From Sipunculus nudus (Eukaryota; Annelida; Sipuncula; Golfingiida; Sipunculidae), in NCBI GenBank assembly GCA_026874595.1, contig CM049317.1, positions 43,610,401-43,674,400 of the forward strand: a stretch of 64,000 nucleotides of DNA, given 5' to 3'. A program made the position numbers and the translations under genes. A model generated the notes under the pieces. The model saw nothing but the letters and a program-made list of their open reading frames with translations, was not told the origin of the DNA and searched no databases. Shown in pieces: positions 12,301-27,300 of this stretch. Numbering within the stretch: the first letter of the stretch is position 1; each line of letters starts with the position of its first letter.

Positions 12301-15300
12301 TTGCTCTCGGGACTGTTAGTTTATAGTGTTTATAAAATGTTATAGCCATCATGCCTTAAAGACCATTAGATATATATATATAGCTGAACCATATAGAGAT
12401 ATTTTCATGAAACTGCTCTATCATTTTTATGATCAGTTCATCAGCTAGAGCTGTATGTATGTTTGTGTGTGTACTTGACTGTCCTGTTGAGGATTTCTAA
12501 ACGTGGTTATGTGGCATGCATATGGCACCTTTCCTGGTACACTTACTGATTATATACAGTGAAACCTGTCTAAAGCGGACAGTCACAGGACTCCATCATT
12601 TTGTCCTTAATAGTGAGGTGTCCTTATTGGGCAGGTTGACTTTAGTTGATAACTGAGAGATTAACTGAGAGTTAAGAACAGCTGCAAGAGCATGTTTATT
12701 GTATTATATCACATTTCATGTATATGTACAACATACTCATGCACACATCATGTATTCAGTAGTCATATAGAAACTGTGATTAATTTTACTTATCTCAAGT
12801 AGTGAACAATACGAGGAGAACAATCTATGAAGACATCCGTAAAAACAATGTTCATATAGTGCGCGTTCGCTCTTTTTCACTGAATCACTCAGTCGTATAA
12901 GCTTGACTTTCTCAGATAGCATAAACTCCCACCTAATAGTACACGTGCAAGCACCTGGCGACATTGTCTAAACTATCCTGGTTCAGCTGTCTTATACAAT
13001 AATCTCAAAGATAATGACGACGTGGACAAAATTTGTAATGGAAATGAACATTTTTTTTTTTCTTTTTTTTAGATAATTAAGCAAAACTAATAAATTAATG
13101 TCAAACAGCCTGCTACAAAATGGCTAAGTCTACAGTTAGATTTTGCATGGTGAGATCTGGGACGCATGAGTAATCGCCAGCCTTTTAATCAATTTATTGA
13201 TCCCCCGGTTGAGCGAAAAATATGCAGCTTCACAACGTGTGAATGATCAACCGTAAAATAAAGTGACAAGATGTTTAATGCTTCACCCTTGCTGTGTTTA
13301 TCTTATGAGCACATCACAGCATGACATGAGCACATACATGCCTTTAGGTAACAACTGGGGTTTGCATAATCCTTTAAGTTCTAGTCTGGGGAGCAACAAC
13401 AGTAGAGTGGCCTTTGATGTCGCCCAGGGTGAGTGATCAGTGTACGCCGGAGATGGCATATCGTGTCCGTATTTGTCAGGTTCATTTACTTTAGAATGTT
13501 GGTTAGAGTTGAAATCTGCTGTCTGTTGTCCACAGTAATGAGGTGTTCTCCTTATAGAGGTTCTGCTTATACATCACATATAGGGAACTTTGAAGGGACT
13601 TAACTATCTTGTCCGTTTTAGCCAGTTGTCCGCCTAAGTGTCCATTAGACCAGATTTCACTGTACTTGGAAAAAGAGGTGGTTAAAATTAATCCCTGGTG
13701 CATTTATTTTAAAATTTGACCTTTCTTGCTTTTGTAGCCCACCTGAATAAAGTTTTACATACACTCAACCAGCAGCCTGTTTACACTCATAGGTCTAATT
13801 GAAAAGATTTGAAATAATTGGTACTTCACATCAGGAACTGCCAGTAGTCAGTAAGAATTGTAAGCTGCATGGATATGTATATGAACCAATCTGGGCCTCA
13901 CTGCCCAAAATTATTTACCAGTATGAAGGCAATATATGGAGTATGAAGAGACCTGGCTGAGTTTATATGTATCTGTGTCATTGCTCACATATATATACTG
14001 TCCCATTCCTCATTAAATTTTAAGGATTCCACAGGCACCCTATATACCGTAAAATCTCCACTTAAAACCGCACTTCCGATTAATACACCCAGACTTTGCC
14101 GAAACCCCAGGTGAGACACCGCGAGGGGCTCAAATACTAAGAACCCCCCCTTTAATACCAACTTTCGCTAGGGAATGATTTGACACAAGACACAATCAAG
14201 CTATCATCTAGAAATATTGTTGTGACTCGGACATTCCTGTAAACTATAAAATTTCTTGGGCATTTTATTCAAACACATCAAAACACTTTTTTTGAAGGTT
14301 CACTCAAGCATGAAGTGTGGGAAGACGTAAGGGCCCGTGAACCTCCGCGTGTTTATACAGATTTAATATGCCGTGCCGTATTCTTGTTTGCTACTGATTT
14401 TCTATTATATTTTAGAAAATATTCTGCTGATCCATTTCAAGTCACTGTATATTTTAAGTCTAAAAGTAATATTTTGAAATCTGAATCTATGGTGAAAATT
14501 CCATTTTCTTGAATTACTCGGAAGATTCTAATAATTTTCATACCGGTATTATCATCGTCACATCGTACGTTGAGATCGCTCCATGTCACAATTTGCTGGT
14601 GGGTTTGAAAACATTGCTGGTCAACTTAACTAAGTATTAAAGTAACTGATGTTACCTTGTCGAGATACGCACGTATAGGAAACATGACACGTGAAAACGA
14701 GTGATTTTATAGTAAAATTAAAGTGGCTAGTCGGGTAAGCAAGTTTTTTTTCTTGAAGTAAGTTTCCGTGTGGGGAGCCATTTTGTCAAGGCAGCGTTGC
14801 GCAACGCACGCTGGGACGGGATTGTTGGCTGTTCCGTTTACCACCCGTTACAGCACATGGCGGCACTCAATCTCAATTTTAAAACGAACTTCCGCCATTG
14901 TGCGGCCCTTTACTACTCAGTTTTTTATTCATTTTACGTTTCAAACAAATAATCGTTGCTAAATAATGCCAAAAATGGGTTTAAAGTAGGCATTTATTTC
15001 AATTTTGCTTGACAATGCCGAAAGTAGTGGGCTGCTGTGTTACAGTAGGGGTGTTACAAACGTATTATTTGGTGACAATTACTAAAATTTTTTATAACAA
15101 TTTATATGTCGCACGATAGATAATCAGCAACATTTAATTTAAAAATAACAAATAATCATAAATAATAAATTTACACACTGCTCCCATGCATGGGAGACTG
15201 CTGCTATGGGCGGCGTTTGAAAATCGCCATATTATCGCCCCCTCGCCGGCCCAAAAACGATATCTGCCGGGAAGATATTCAGGAAACCCTTCTAGTAAAA

Positions 15301-18300
15301 ACCGCACAGTGCTTAAAGAAAAACAACCACATTTCAAGATTTTTAATTTCTTGATTAAACCGCGGTTTTAAGTGGAGATTTTACAGTAATCAGGTTTTAT
15401 GTCAGAGTTTCTGTCTCACACTTTAATATGCATTATCTCAAGAACTGTACAAGCAAAATTTTGTGTAAAATGTTGATTAACTCATGTGAGAGGATGTGCG
15501 CTACCTAATTTAAGAATAATCAGAAATTCAGTATGGCCAGTATCAGCTGTTTTAGAATTCCCATTATGCATATTACATCAAGAATAGTAAAAGTTCTCAA
15601 AGATAACTGTTTGTATTTCTGTGACTTTTAGTAATGTTTCCCCTTCAGCCGAGAGTGGAGACCAGTGAACCACTAGTGTGGTTACTTCATTGTTAACTTC
15701 TGTACATCTATATTAAAGTTCTTCTCTATATTTCTTTAACAGTCTTCTGGCTTATCCTCTGGAACCTCTACATGGAATCAGTCATTATTAAGGCCTCCAG
15801 TATTTCAGCCTGTTGCACCTGTTAGGGTAAGCCCATCATTTATTAGTTTTTAATTGTTAAAAATTTAAGGCTTTTCAAAGGCAACCTGACGTAAGCCTTT
15901 TTGTGCAATGCTGAAGTAAGGAGCCCACAGAAAAACCACCACCTTTACACATCCTGAACATCAAACAGCTGGACCAGATCTCTGGCCAACAAATATGATA
16001 AAATTTGGGACCATAATAGAGCAGTACTGATGTAGATGGTTGGAACACCACCAGCACCTTACAATAACAGGAAGAAATTTCCAGACAAACTGGAGACCAC
16101 CAGCACCCTACAATACTAGGAAGAAATTTCAAGACAAACTGGAGACCACCGGCACCCTACAATAACAGGAAGAAATTTTTAGACAAACTGGAGACCACCA
16201 GCACCCTGCAATACTAGGAAGAAATTTCCAGACAAACTGGAGACCACCAGCACCCTGCAATACCAGAGAGAAATTTCCAGACAAAGTGGAGACCACCAGC
16301 ACGCTGCAATACCAGGAAGAAATTTCCAGACAAACTGGAGACCACCAGCACCCTACAATACCAGGGAAGAAAACTTCAGGGTGATAGTAGAAATGGCCAG
16401 GATTGTTTTAGCAAAATGCCATTATGCCAAGTTGAGGATTATTACCATTTCCTTCACTCAGACAGACTCCCCTTGATTAAATCAGATGAAGAGCTGCAGT
16501 GTAAGCCCTGAACTACTGTGGGTGTGAAGTGGAATGAATCATTGGAAAATCGGTTATTTAAAGCATTCATAATCAAAAACATTATAGAATCATTGGAATA
16601 ATAATTATAGAATTTTAGAATTAATGTAATTTATCAGTTATATTTGTTTATTTCTTTAAAAATATAATATTCCTGTGTGGTATAAACAGTTTTAAGCCTC
16701 ACCCACAGACATGAATGATAATGAGGTGATGTAGCTAGTTGATAGGATGCAGGAAGATTCTTTAAAAGGACAGTCTCTTGTAAAATATATCATAATTGTT
16801 GATTTTTTTGTATCTCCATAGCACCAGGTTTCCTCAACTGCCACAGGCATTGGTGCACACCCTTCAAATCCACATCCACGGAGAGGACGCTTGGTTTATC
16901 GTCAGTTCCCCAAAGTTAGTTTTCTTTTCTATTTCTTGGATATAACATTTAACGGTGAATGATGGTATCTCTCAGGCCTGCCTTGTTAATAATTTGATTT
17001 TTAGCTCAACTTACTGTCATGCTGAGCTATGTGATGGGTCTTAGGCAGTTGTCCTTCTGTCTTTTCATCTGTTAACAGGGCACAAATTGTAACCATTTGA
17101 CATAGAAAGTATTTGCTTAATGTCCACACAGCTTCTGGTTAAATCTTGTAGACCCATTTGATTGACCCATATTATGCAAGTTACTCAGAGCAAACATGTT
17201 TTTTGGAACTTTGGAAGGCAGTTGAACATTGATATATTATTGAATCTCAAAGTAAAATTAATTTAACTCATTAACAAAAAGGCAGCTGTAAAATATGAAT
17301 AGAACTGGGTAAACTACTGGGGTAGCTTGTTACAAAAGTCCCTCACAGATTTGATATTTCACTATAATCATTTTCAGGAAAAATGAGATAAACTCCAAGT
17401 GTTTCAGTTACTAATGTATTGATGCATGGAATGCCTTGAAACCCACATTTCTTTATATTCTACACAGGGATTGAAGAAAAAAATAATATTTTATGCTTAT
17501 TAATAAATGTTACACAAATACAGGACTTTTTCTTATACTTGCATAGAGATAGTTTCACTTTTACATAATATATATCCAACTTGATGTCAACTGTAGAACC
17601 TGTTTCTAGGTCATTGTTGAAAATTTGATCAAATATGGTGAACCAGTTTATAAATAAGATGACTGATAAATGTGAAATCTCAATATAATTAGTCAATTTT
17701 AGTACAAATTCATTGAATTTCTCAGTCATTAATACATTATAAATAATAATAATTTGCTGTACATATTAATCTTTGGTATCTCGATAGATAACTAGACTAA
17801 TAACTACACCTGCAAATTTCTTCGATTTCTCCAATTGAGATAATAAACTTCAATCAGACATATTTCTGTCATTCTACAAAAGATTTCACCAAATATTCTT
17901 AAAAATATGACAATCAGTAATAAAATCTCAAAACAATTGGTCTGTATAGTTAAAATTTACACGGAAGAAGCAATTTCTCAAATTTCTTGAGCATTTTTAG
18001 CTCAGCTTACTATAAATCATCTGAGCTTAGTCTTTTGTCCATCTGTCATTAGACTTGCAAATTTTGAAACCATTAGAACTATGAATCCAAAATTTTACAT
18101 ACAGTTTGATGTCTCCTTAGTTCTCCAACCAAACCCAAAACTGGCTCCCTGTGACTTCAATCCTTAAAGAAATTAAGGAAAAATACCTAAATTTTCCATT
18201 AAAAATGCATTGTTACACTTCAGGATTGTCTTATATCAAAACAGCTTGTCTGTTTTGTTCATATTTCGCATAAAGGTTTCTCTATATATTTCCTATGAAC

Positions 18301-21300
18301 AGAAATTAGATCAATATTATGTAACTTATAAAAGATGTATAATCTGTCCAAAAACTCTTGTCTGCACCTTTTTTCTCAAAAATTATTTTAAAAATACTCT
18401 TTAAAAATGCACTTTGGCCTAATAAGATTTATAACATTTGTTCAATTAAACAAATTAATATGATAAAATAGTAAGGATCTAATGCAAACATAAATTCATA
18501 ATTCTCCTGCCAAATTTTAAGGATATGCTGAAAAATAGGGTTTAATCATTATTCTCTTGCTTAAGCAGAAAATGAATAAAAATGATCAGATCTCTTTATA
18601 TCTGTAAATATTTCATATGCAACACAGTGAGCATCTAAAAAACCTGTACTTATATTCCCTTCTGGTTAATGGCAGAACAACATATGGTATGATATACAAC
18701 CTTAAACATTTACTCAATTTATCATGCATTAGGATTTACATTTCAAGTGTAACAATATAGCAAAAACTGTGACCCTGTTTTGTATGCTAAGATTTGATAT
18801 TTAACTGCCATAGGCAAATTCAGCTGAATACCATGACCCATGGGTCCCTTGATTTCATTTTTGGCATGTTTGGTGGCTATTTTGGAACTGACCGAATCAA
18901 ACATTAAAGAACTATCAAGTAATGTCCTTGTAACAGACAAATATTCCTGTCCTTTGGCAAGCAAGTTCTTAAAAAATGACTATCATATTGTTACAATGTG
19001 TAACACAGGTTGTGAGAGAGACACAAGACTAGGTTAGTAGACACTTGACTTTATTCCAGATCAGTTGACATGTTGTTACAGCAGAAGGGTAGTCTCCTTC
19101 AGTCTGTGCCGTCTCTGCCCTGACTGCCCGAATCACGCACCATGCAAAACTTTTTGATACAGAGTTTGGATTGACATATTATTGATGTATATTCATTTAT
19201 CCTGAGTTACATCACTGATACAAGCTGCTATTGGATCAGATGGTAATGGTGACCTGACATTTGACATAATTATGCATGTCATCATTTTACGTAAGATTAT
19301 ATTGGTCTGATACAGATCCAGTTATAGACTGAACTCAATCTTATTTCAGTCCTATCTGGAGGACAGTGCTTATATACACATGTGGAGTCACATAAAATAA
19401 CATGTTTTAATTGTGTTCTACCATTCCCTCATAAAGACTAAACACATAAGTCATTCTGTGACACTATTTCTGTTTACACAGACTTAAAATAGGTCTTAAT
19501 GGTTGGGTGTACTGTTCTCTGATTAAATTTGGAGAGAAGCCTATATATGCTTGACCGGATGACTGGTTGTTCGGTGTCATCAATTATGAAAAGTCATTCA
19601 TTGTTTAGTCTGACATGCTTGAAACTGAGCTTGTATTTGTGAAATACGAAATGTGAAATATTCCTTAAAAAATTTGTGTTAAGTCACAAATATGCACTCT
19701 CCTACTCCATGACAATATTTGAATGAATGTCAGGCCATGGTGTCATGCTATTCAACTGAGCCTCATTGGCCCATGGGTCACTTGTTATGGAAATGTAATA
19801 TCTCAAAGATATAGCTCATCCTGAGCATATCATATGGTATAGGTAATTCATCTTCATATCTTAAAACAGTTCTGATCCAATATCTATGTAAAATATCTAT
19901 TACTTGTGGTATGATATTTGAGGTGTACAGACATGTACCTATAAGAAATGCCTCAAGGTCTTTCATAGTTTCTTGTAGTCTTATGTACTCTTTTCATGAA
20001 AGCGTTACACCAAAGTTAATATCTTACCATAACAACCAAATCAGAAGGATACATTCCCTGATCCTATTTGTTAGTCACATAAATGTATTTTCAATTTGTC
20101 ACAAATTTCTATAAAACTGTCATAAAACTGCATTGCTATGATTCTGAAAATATATTGATTTCATGACAGCCAGAAGCAAGAGAGCCAACTCCAAATACAG
20201 GCCAGAAACGTTCCCGGAATGGAGATGATGATGATGACAGCGTCAGTGTAATTAGTTCACTGTTCAGTGGTTTAAGAACAGTAAGTATGTCCAGGTGGTG
20301 TACTCTATACATGAACAGTTTCCATCATGTGGCCATCAGATATATCATATCTCAATCTAGGAACCTTTTAGTGGTTTCTCCAATGAACAGATTCAATAAA
20401 AAAAAGAGCACTTCAAAGAGAATGTTTTTTACAGGAGTTCCTTCCATAGTTCAACCAGCTTCACATAATCATACACTATTTGCTGGTTAAAACCTGATTA
20501 TAAAGTTCTGCATGGATTCAAAGTATAAGGTGTTATATACCTGATTAATTTAGCCTCTCTGATATGGAGATCAATACCTGGATTGAAAAAGCTGGCAACC
20601 TTACACAGTAAATTTATCAACTAAAAAGCTACAACATTCACATTACTGGTAAAAAATATGCCTGTCCATGAAAATGGGATGGTTGTGTTTTGATAAGTTT
20701 TGGTTCATGCAGAATGATGAAGATGGAAATGAATGTTCTTTTTATTCAACTGACAAGAAGTCTGAATTCTCTCTGCTGATAATAGGAGTGTTTGATCATA
20801 TTCACATCGTCTTCCATGTAGTGATATAGTTTTAGGGAGACAAGAGACAAGAGTCACCATCAGCTGAGATACCCCTAACTGCAGTTGTGTTTAAAAAGTA
20901 ACTTGGACAGACCAGTCCATGTGGGTAATATGCTTTATGAGTCTATGCAAAAATAAAGAATTCGAACTTACATAATACAACCATTGGTGAGTTTTAACAG
21001 TGATTGTAACTTTTTAGGCCATTCAATTCAGTTGATGAAATGATATATCTCATGAAATTAATGGAGCAATTTTTGGTCACAAGGCTACTTTGTGGTGATG
21101 CCATGATAACTTAAGAAGAATATGAATGATTTTGATAAAACACATGAAATGTTAAACAATAAAATATCTCGCCTATTTTTTATTTCCAGAATAATCCATG
21201 CAAATTTAATGAGGTCAGAGGAACAAACTTAAAGATTGAATCAGATCTGAGATGATCCCCTTGTCATCATGGAACATGTATAAAAGAAAATGTGTCTAGA

Positions 21301-24300
21301 GTATTGTCACTGAGAAGCTGAATTTTGGTTTTCAGATTCAGTTGAAACACATAACAAATTGTATTTATTAGAAAAAAACTGAAATAAGTAGTTTTATCAG
21401 TTGAGTATTATGTGATGTCATTTCAGCCAAATTTTACAAAATTGGAGACGGACATGTTACAGCAGTTATGTTACAACTTTAGTTGTGTTACAAGGTAGTT
21501 TAAGCTAGTTTGCATTAAATTGTCAACAATTGATAATAAAGAAAACATGTTTTCGTCACAAAAAAAAACTGAATAAAACCCATCCAGTCAGTTGTTCATA
21601 ACAGTCACAGGTGTCTAATTAATAAGCTATAGATCATTGCAAAAGTTAGATACCGGTAAGTCATAACAAGTCAAACCTGCTTTTATTAATAATTAGATGT
21701 TCAAAGTCTTTTTGACTTTGACATAAGATTTTAATAAAAGGTTGAAGTTTCACCTTTAGGACTGCCTAGATTATCCTGAAATTAAGTTTTCTCTTTATCC
21801 ATTTTGTAGACCGTCATAATTTATTACATTAATTTTTAGCGAACCTATGAGCTTATACGATGGTGTGGCGTGTCTGTCGTCTGTACTATCTTTAAAACGT
21901 CAAGAGTTAGCATCACAAAATATATGCAAAAAATTATACATCTAAAAACTCTATCAGATTTTGCTTATTTTTTTTGCTAACTGCATTCTCTTAGATTTTA
22001 TAGGGTAAAAGCTAAAAAAGCTTTAAAAATCTTCTTCTCCGAAACTGATCAGCCAAATTGTCCAGTATTTTACAGAAATGATTCCTGGAACAATCTCTCT
22101 CAAGTTTGTTCGAATGGTTTAAGTTCGGTGATTTTTGCCGAGTTACAGGAAGTTGAACTTAGTCATCTGTCCAAAAAAGCATACTATTGTGGCACCACCT
22201 GCATCGCCCATTTTAGCGAACCTGTGAGCTTATGCAATGGTGCGGCGTTGTCCGTCGTGCGTCCTCTGTTGTGCGTCATGCGTTGTCTGTACGTTAACCA
22301 TAGCTATCTCAAAAACGGCAGGAGCTAGCATCACCAAATTTTTAGCAAAAAATCAGTCATCCTAAAAACTATAACGGATTTTGTTTATTTTTTTCTCTAA
22401 ATGCATTTTCTTGGATTTTATAGGGAAAAAGCTAAAAAAACTTCTTCTCTGAAACTGTCCAGCCAAATTGTCCAATATTTCACAGAAATGATTCCTGGAA
22501 CAATCTTTCTCAAGTTTGTTCGAATGGTTCCCATTCGGAGATTTTTGGCGGAGTTACAGGAGGTTGAACTTTGTTAAATGTGCAAAAAAGCATATTAAAA
22601 TTTAAATCTCAGAAACGGCTGTAGCTATCATCACCAAATTTTATGCCAATGTTGGTCACATAGGTCACATCTGAAATTGAGGTAATGGTGGCGCCACCTG
22701 CATCGGCCTTTTTTATACAGGGTCATCAGTGCCTGTATCACACTGAGGGCTACAAAAAACTTCTTCTCTGAAACCATATGGCCAAAATGTTTAATATCGC
22801 ACAGAAATGATCCTAGGGTAGTGCTTTCTGAAGTTTGTTCAAATGGTTTTGGTCCAGTGCTTTTTGGCTGAGTTACAAGAAGCTGAACTTAGCCAGTTTG
22901 CTGTATTGTCCTATATGAGTTATAAACCTGCTAAACGTTTTTCGACTGGTGCCACTGAAGCCAGTTTGTTAAATATTTTACAAGAATAATTCCTACAATA
23001 ATTCTTATAATAATTGTTGTTAATGGTTCCACATGAATGATTTTTGGCTGAATTATAGAGATTGAATTGAGTCATTTTACCATATATGTTAGCTGTGTGA
23101 TGCTGTTACATCTAGCCTGGCACCAGTTTATCAGCATCTATTACATCATGCCACTAGACATTTAGATTTCAGGTTATCTTTGGTTAATATTGACAAGAAT
23201 GTTTTTTAGCTCAGCTGACTGAAAGTCATCTGAGCTATAGCGATCACTCTTTGTCCGTCTGTCCGTCTGTCCGTCCGTTAACAAGGCACAAATCGTAACC
23301 GCTGGACCTAGAACCTTGTAACTTGGGATTCTGAGAGGTCCATAAAAAATCTCCTTGGAAACCAGAAATTAGGTCTCTGTTACCCATATCCTTCGAGCTA
23401 TGTGGCCCCAAAGTACCCCCCAGAAAAGTAAAAAATTTCATACAAAAACTTCAATATCTCATTAACTACTTGACTGATGGTCATGATTTTTGGCATACAT
23501 TTTGATCATGAGATGTTACATCACTTCCTGCAGACTGGTGGCGCCACCTGTATTTTTCGATTTTTTACGAATTTTTTTCTCTATTTTTGAGACCTTTAAA
23601 AATGTGAACATCTGTTAACAAGGCACAAATCATAAAGACTGGACTTAGAATCTTAATTCTTGACACACTGAGAGGTCCATGAAAAATCTCCTTGAAAACC
23701 AGAAATTAGGTCTCTGTTACCCATATCCTTCGAGCTATGGGGCCCCAAAGTACCCCCCAGAATAGTAAAAAATTTCATACAAAAACTTCAATATTTCAAT
23801 AACTACATCACTGATGGTCTTCATTTTTGGCATACATATTGATCATGAGATGTTCGATCAGTTCCTGCAGACTGGTGGCGCCACCTGTACTGTTTGATTT
23901 TTTACGATTTTTTCCTCTATTTTTGAGACCTTTGAGGATGCTGTCATCTGTTAGCGTGGCACAAATCGTTACGACTGGACCTAGAATCTTCATTTTCGAC
24001 ACACTGAGAGACCTATGAAAAGTCTCCATAGAAACCAGAAATTAGGTCTCTGTTACCCATATCCTTCGAGCTATGGGGCCCAAAATTACCCCCCAGAATA
24101 GTCAAAAATTTCATACAAAAACTTCAATATTTCAATAACTACATCACTGATGGTCTTCATTTTTGGCATACATATTGATCATGAGATGTTCGATCAGTTC
24201 CTGCAGACTGGTGGCGCCACCTGTACTGTTTGATTTTTTTACGATTTTTTCCTCTATTTTTGAGACATTTGAGGATGCTGTCATCTGTTAGCGTGGCACA

Positions 24301-27300
24301 AATCGTAACGACTGGACCTAGAATCTTCATTTTCAACACACTGAGAGACCTATGAAAAGTCTCCATAGAAACCAGAAATTAGGTCTCTGTTTCCCATATC
24401 CTTCAAGCTATGGGGCCCAAAATTACCCCCCAGAATAGTCAAAAATTTCATACAAAAACTTCAATATCTCATTAACTACATCACTGATGGTCATGATTTT
24501 CGACATACATATTGATCATGAGATGTTTCATCAGTTTGTGCAGACTGGTGGCGCCACCTGTATTTTTCAATGTTCACAAATTGTTTTCTCCATTTTTGAG
24601 ACCTTTAAGGATGTAGTTATCTGTCAACAGGGTACAAATCGTAACAACTGGACCTAGAATCTTCGTTCTTGACAAATTTGGTCTCTGTTACCCATATCCT
24701 TTGAGCTATGGCACTCCAAAGTACAGCTCAGAATAATGGAAAATTTGATACAAAAGCTAAAGTATCTGAACAACTAATGCAGAGATAACCATAATTGTTT
24801 GCATGGATATTGATCATGGAGTGTTTCATAAGTTTCTGCAGACTGGTGGCACCACCTGTATTTGTTCGGTTTTTTTTTACGAAATTTTTCTGTATTTTTG
24901 AGACCTTTAAAGATATGAACATCTGTTAACAGGGCACAAATCATAAAAACTGGACCAAGAATCTTCATTCTTGACACACAGGGAGACCCATGAAAAGTCT
25001 CCATGGAAACTTGAAATTAGGTCTCTGTTACCCATATTCTTTAAGCTGTATGGGTCCAAAATACCCCCCCCCCCCCAGAATAATGGAAAATTTGATACAA
25101 AAACTGCAGTATTTCAATAACTACAACACTGATGGTCATGATTTTCGGCATACATATTGATCATGAGCTGTTCCATCAGTTTCTGCAGACTGGGTGTGCC
25201 ACCTCTATTTTTTTCAAATTTTTATGAATTTTTTTCTTTTTTTTGAGACCTTTAAAGATGTGGTTATCTGTCAACAGGGTACAAATCGCAACAACTGGAC
25301 CTAGAATCTTCATTCTTGTCATGCAAGGAGGCCCATGAAAGGTGCCTGTGGAAACTTGAAATTAGGTCTCTGTTACCCATATCCTTCAAGCTAAAGGACT
25401 CCAAAGTATCCCTCAGAATAATGGACAATTTGATACAAAAACTGAAGTATCTGAACAACTAATGCAGAGATCACCATGATTTTTTGCATTAGGTGTTTTT
25501 ATTAGTTTCTGCAGACTGGTGGAGCCACCTGTATTTTTGTATCTGCCAAAATGAAGTTTTGCAAATACTATGTTTTTGACCGAGTTCCTCCACCGCGGCG
25601 GCGTTCGTTTCCAGAGAGCTCCTCGGAGACTAATGGACCGATTTTTCCCAAACTTACACCTATTATCGGGTCACATGTGAACTGGTGCCTAACCAATTTG
25701 CGTTGACCTCTGACCTTTCCTCTCTATCCAGTGTCCATTTGTGGGTCTGTTTCCACTCATAAACCCTCATATCTCGGGAACCGTTTGACCGATCAGGAAA
25801 TAAAATTGATACAAATGTAGCCCTTGGATTGCTTTATAACATACACAAAAAATGGTGGCGCCACCTGTAACCATGTTTGCACAGTGTCCATCTGTTCATC
25901 TGCCTTGTGTTAAAATCACTCATATCTCTGCAGTGAATTGACTAATTCACCTGAAATTCGTCATGCGTATACATCCAGGATAGCTTTCTTGATTTTATGA
26001 CAGGTGGCGCCACCTACGTTCACGTTCACGCTGATGACATCCAAGCTTATATCTTGGGAACCGTTTGACCGATCAGGAAATAAAATTTATACAAATGTAG
26101 CCCTTTGATAGCTCTGTAACATACACAAAAATGGTGGCGCCACCTGTAACAATGTTTGCACAGCGTCTGTCTGTTAGTCTGCCGTGGCCTAAAATCACTC
26201 ATTTCTCTGTAGTGGTTCGACATGACTGCCTAAAATTTTGCAGGTTTATACATCATGGACAGCTTTCTTGATTTTATGACAGGTGGCGCCACCTACATTC
26301 TAGTTAATGCTGCACACATCCAAGCTCATATCTCAGGAACCATTTGACCGATTGGGCCAAAATTGTGCATGTGTTTAGATCTCACATAGGTCTTTATCAT
26401 ACACAAAACTGGAGGGGTTACCTGCAAAGATTTTTGCACAGTGTTTGTCTGTTTGTCTGCCATGGGCAAAAATCGCTCATATACATGTAGTGGTTTGACT
26501 TTTCTGCCTAAAATTTTGCAGGTGTATACAACTTGGACAGCTTTCTGGATTTGTGGTAGGTGGCACAACCTACATACACATTTAGGCTGCAGACATCCAT
26601 GCTAATATGCAACATACCTCACTCTATTTCCCCTTGCCACTCAATCCATGCCTCACTATCCGATTTTGGCAGATACATGTAGTCACTTGTCGGTTACCCG
26701 TATTCTAGTTTTAAAAGTTTACACATTTTTCTCTATTTTTGAGATATATGAATACAGACTCAATCTTGGCCTGTTGGTTAATCTGTTTGATGCTTCAGTT
26801 GAATGGGTATATACTACCATTCTTATGATAAAATTTCCTTTTGCGAATTTCTTCCCAGTCAGCTGAGCGTCATGACCCATGGGTCTCTTGTTAAAAGCTT
26901 TTGATTTATGATTTAAGTTATTCATCATACCAGGCAATGTTACAATCATGGATATTTAGCTCTCTGTGGCTATATAAAGAGAATTGTATGTGGATTATAA
27001 ATTATTGGTATCCCTACTCAACTTAATTCAAGAATTTGCCATCAGTGAGATATATCTGTATTTTAATTTTGCATTCAGTATGCATCCGTAATAAATTTAC
27101 ATATATTCCTGATTTCTTTTTTTTATAAAAAGTCAGCTGAAAAGCATTTTGTATTGGAAAAATAAATTTTAAAGTTATTTCAAGTAGGGACCACTTTTCT
27201 GTTCAGATGGCAGCACTTGGTTTACCATTAGCAGATAGCCAGTGCCTTGATGTTGGCCATTAGTCAAGATAATGTCAGCTCTATAAATAGTTTTGGCACA

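Larger units (their letters stand above)
23207..26892 (+). mobile_element. L-family element, 3.7 kb, with internal tandem modules
   Basis: The 5' end is TAGCTCAGCTGACTGAAAGT and the 3' end is AGTCAGCTGAGCGTCATGAC then CCATGGGTCTCTTGTT. The 12-base GCTCAGCTGACT and AGTCAGCTGAGC are perfect inverted repeats lying just inside the two ends. The paralogous site at about 28801-28880 lacks the insertion and reads through the same flanks (T-run on the left, then 'aagct' and 'caggcaatg' on the right). This proves insertion into a T-run, with no evident target duplication. Confidence 0.85.
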
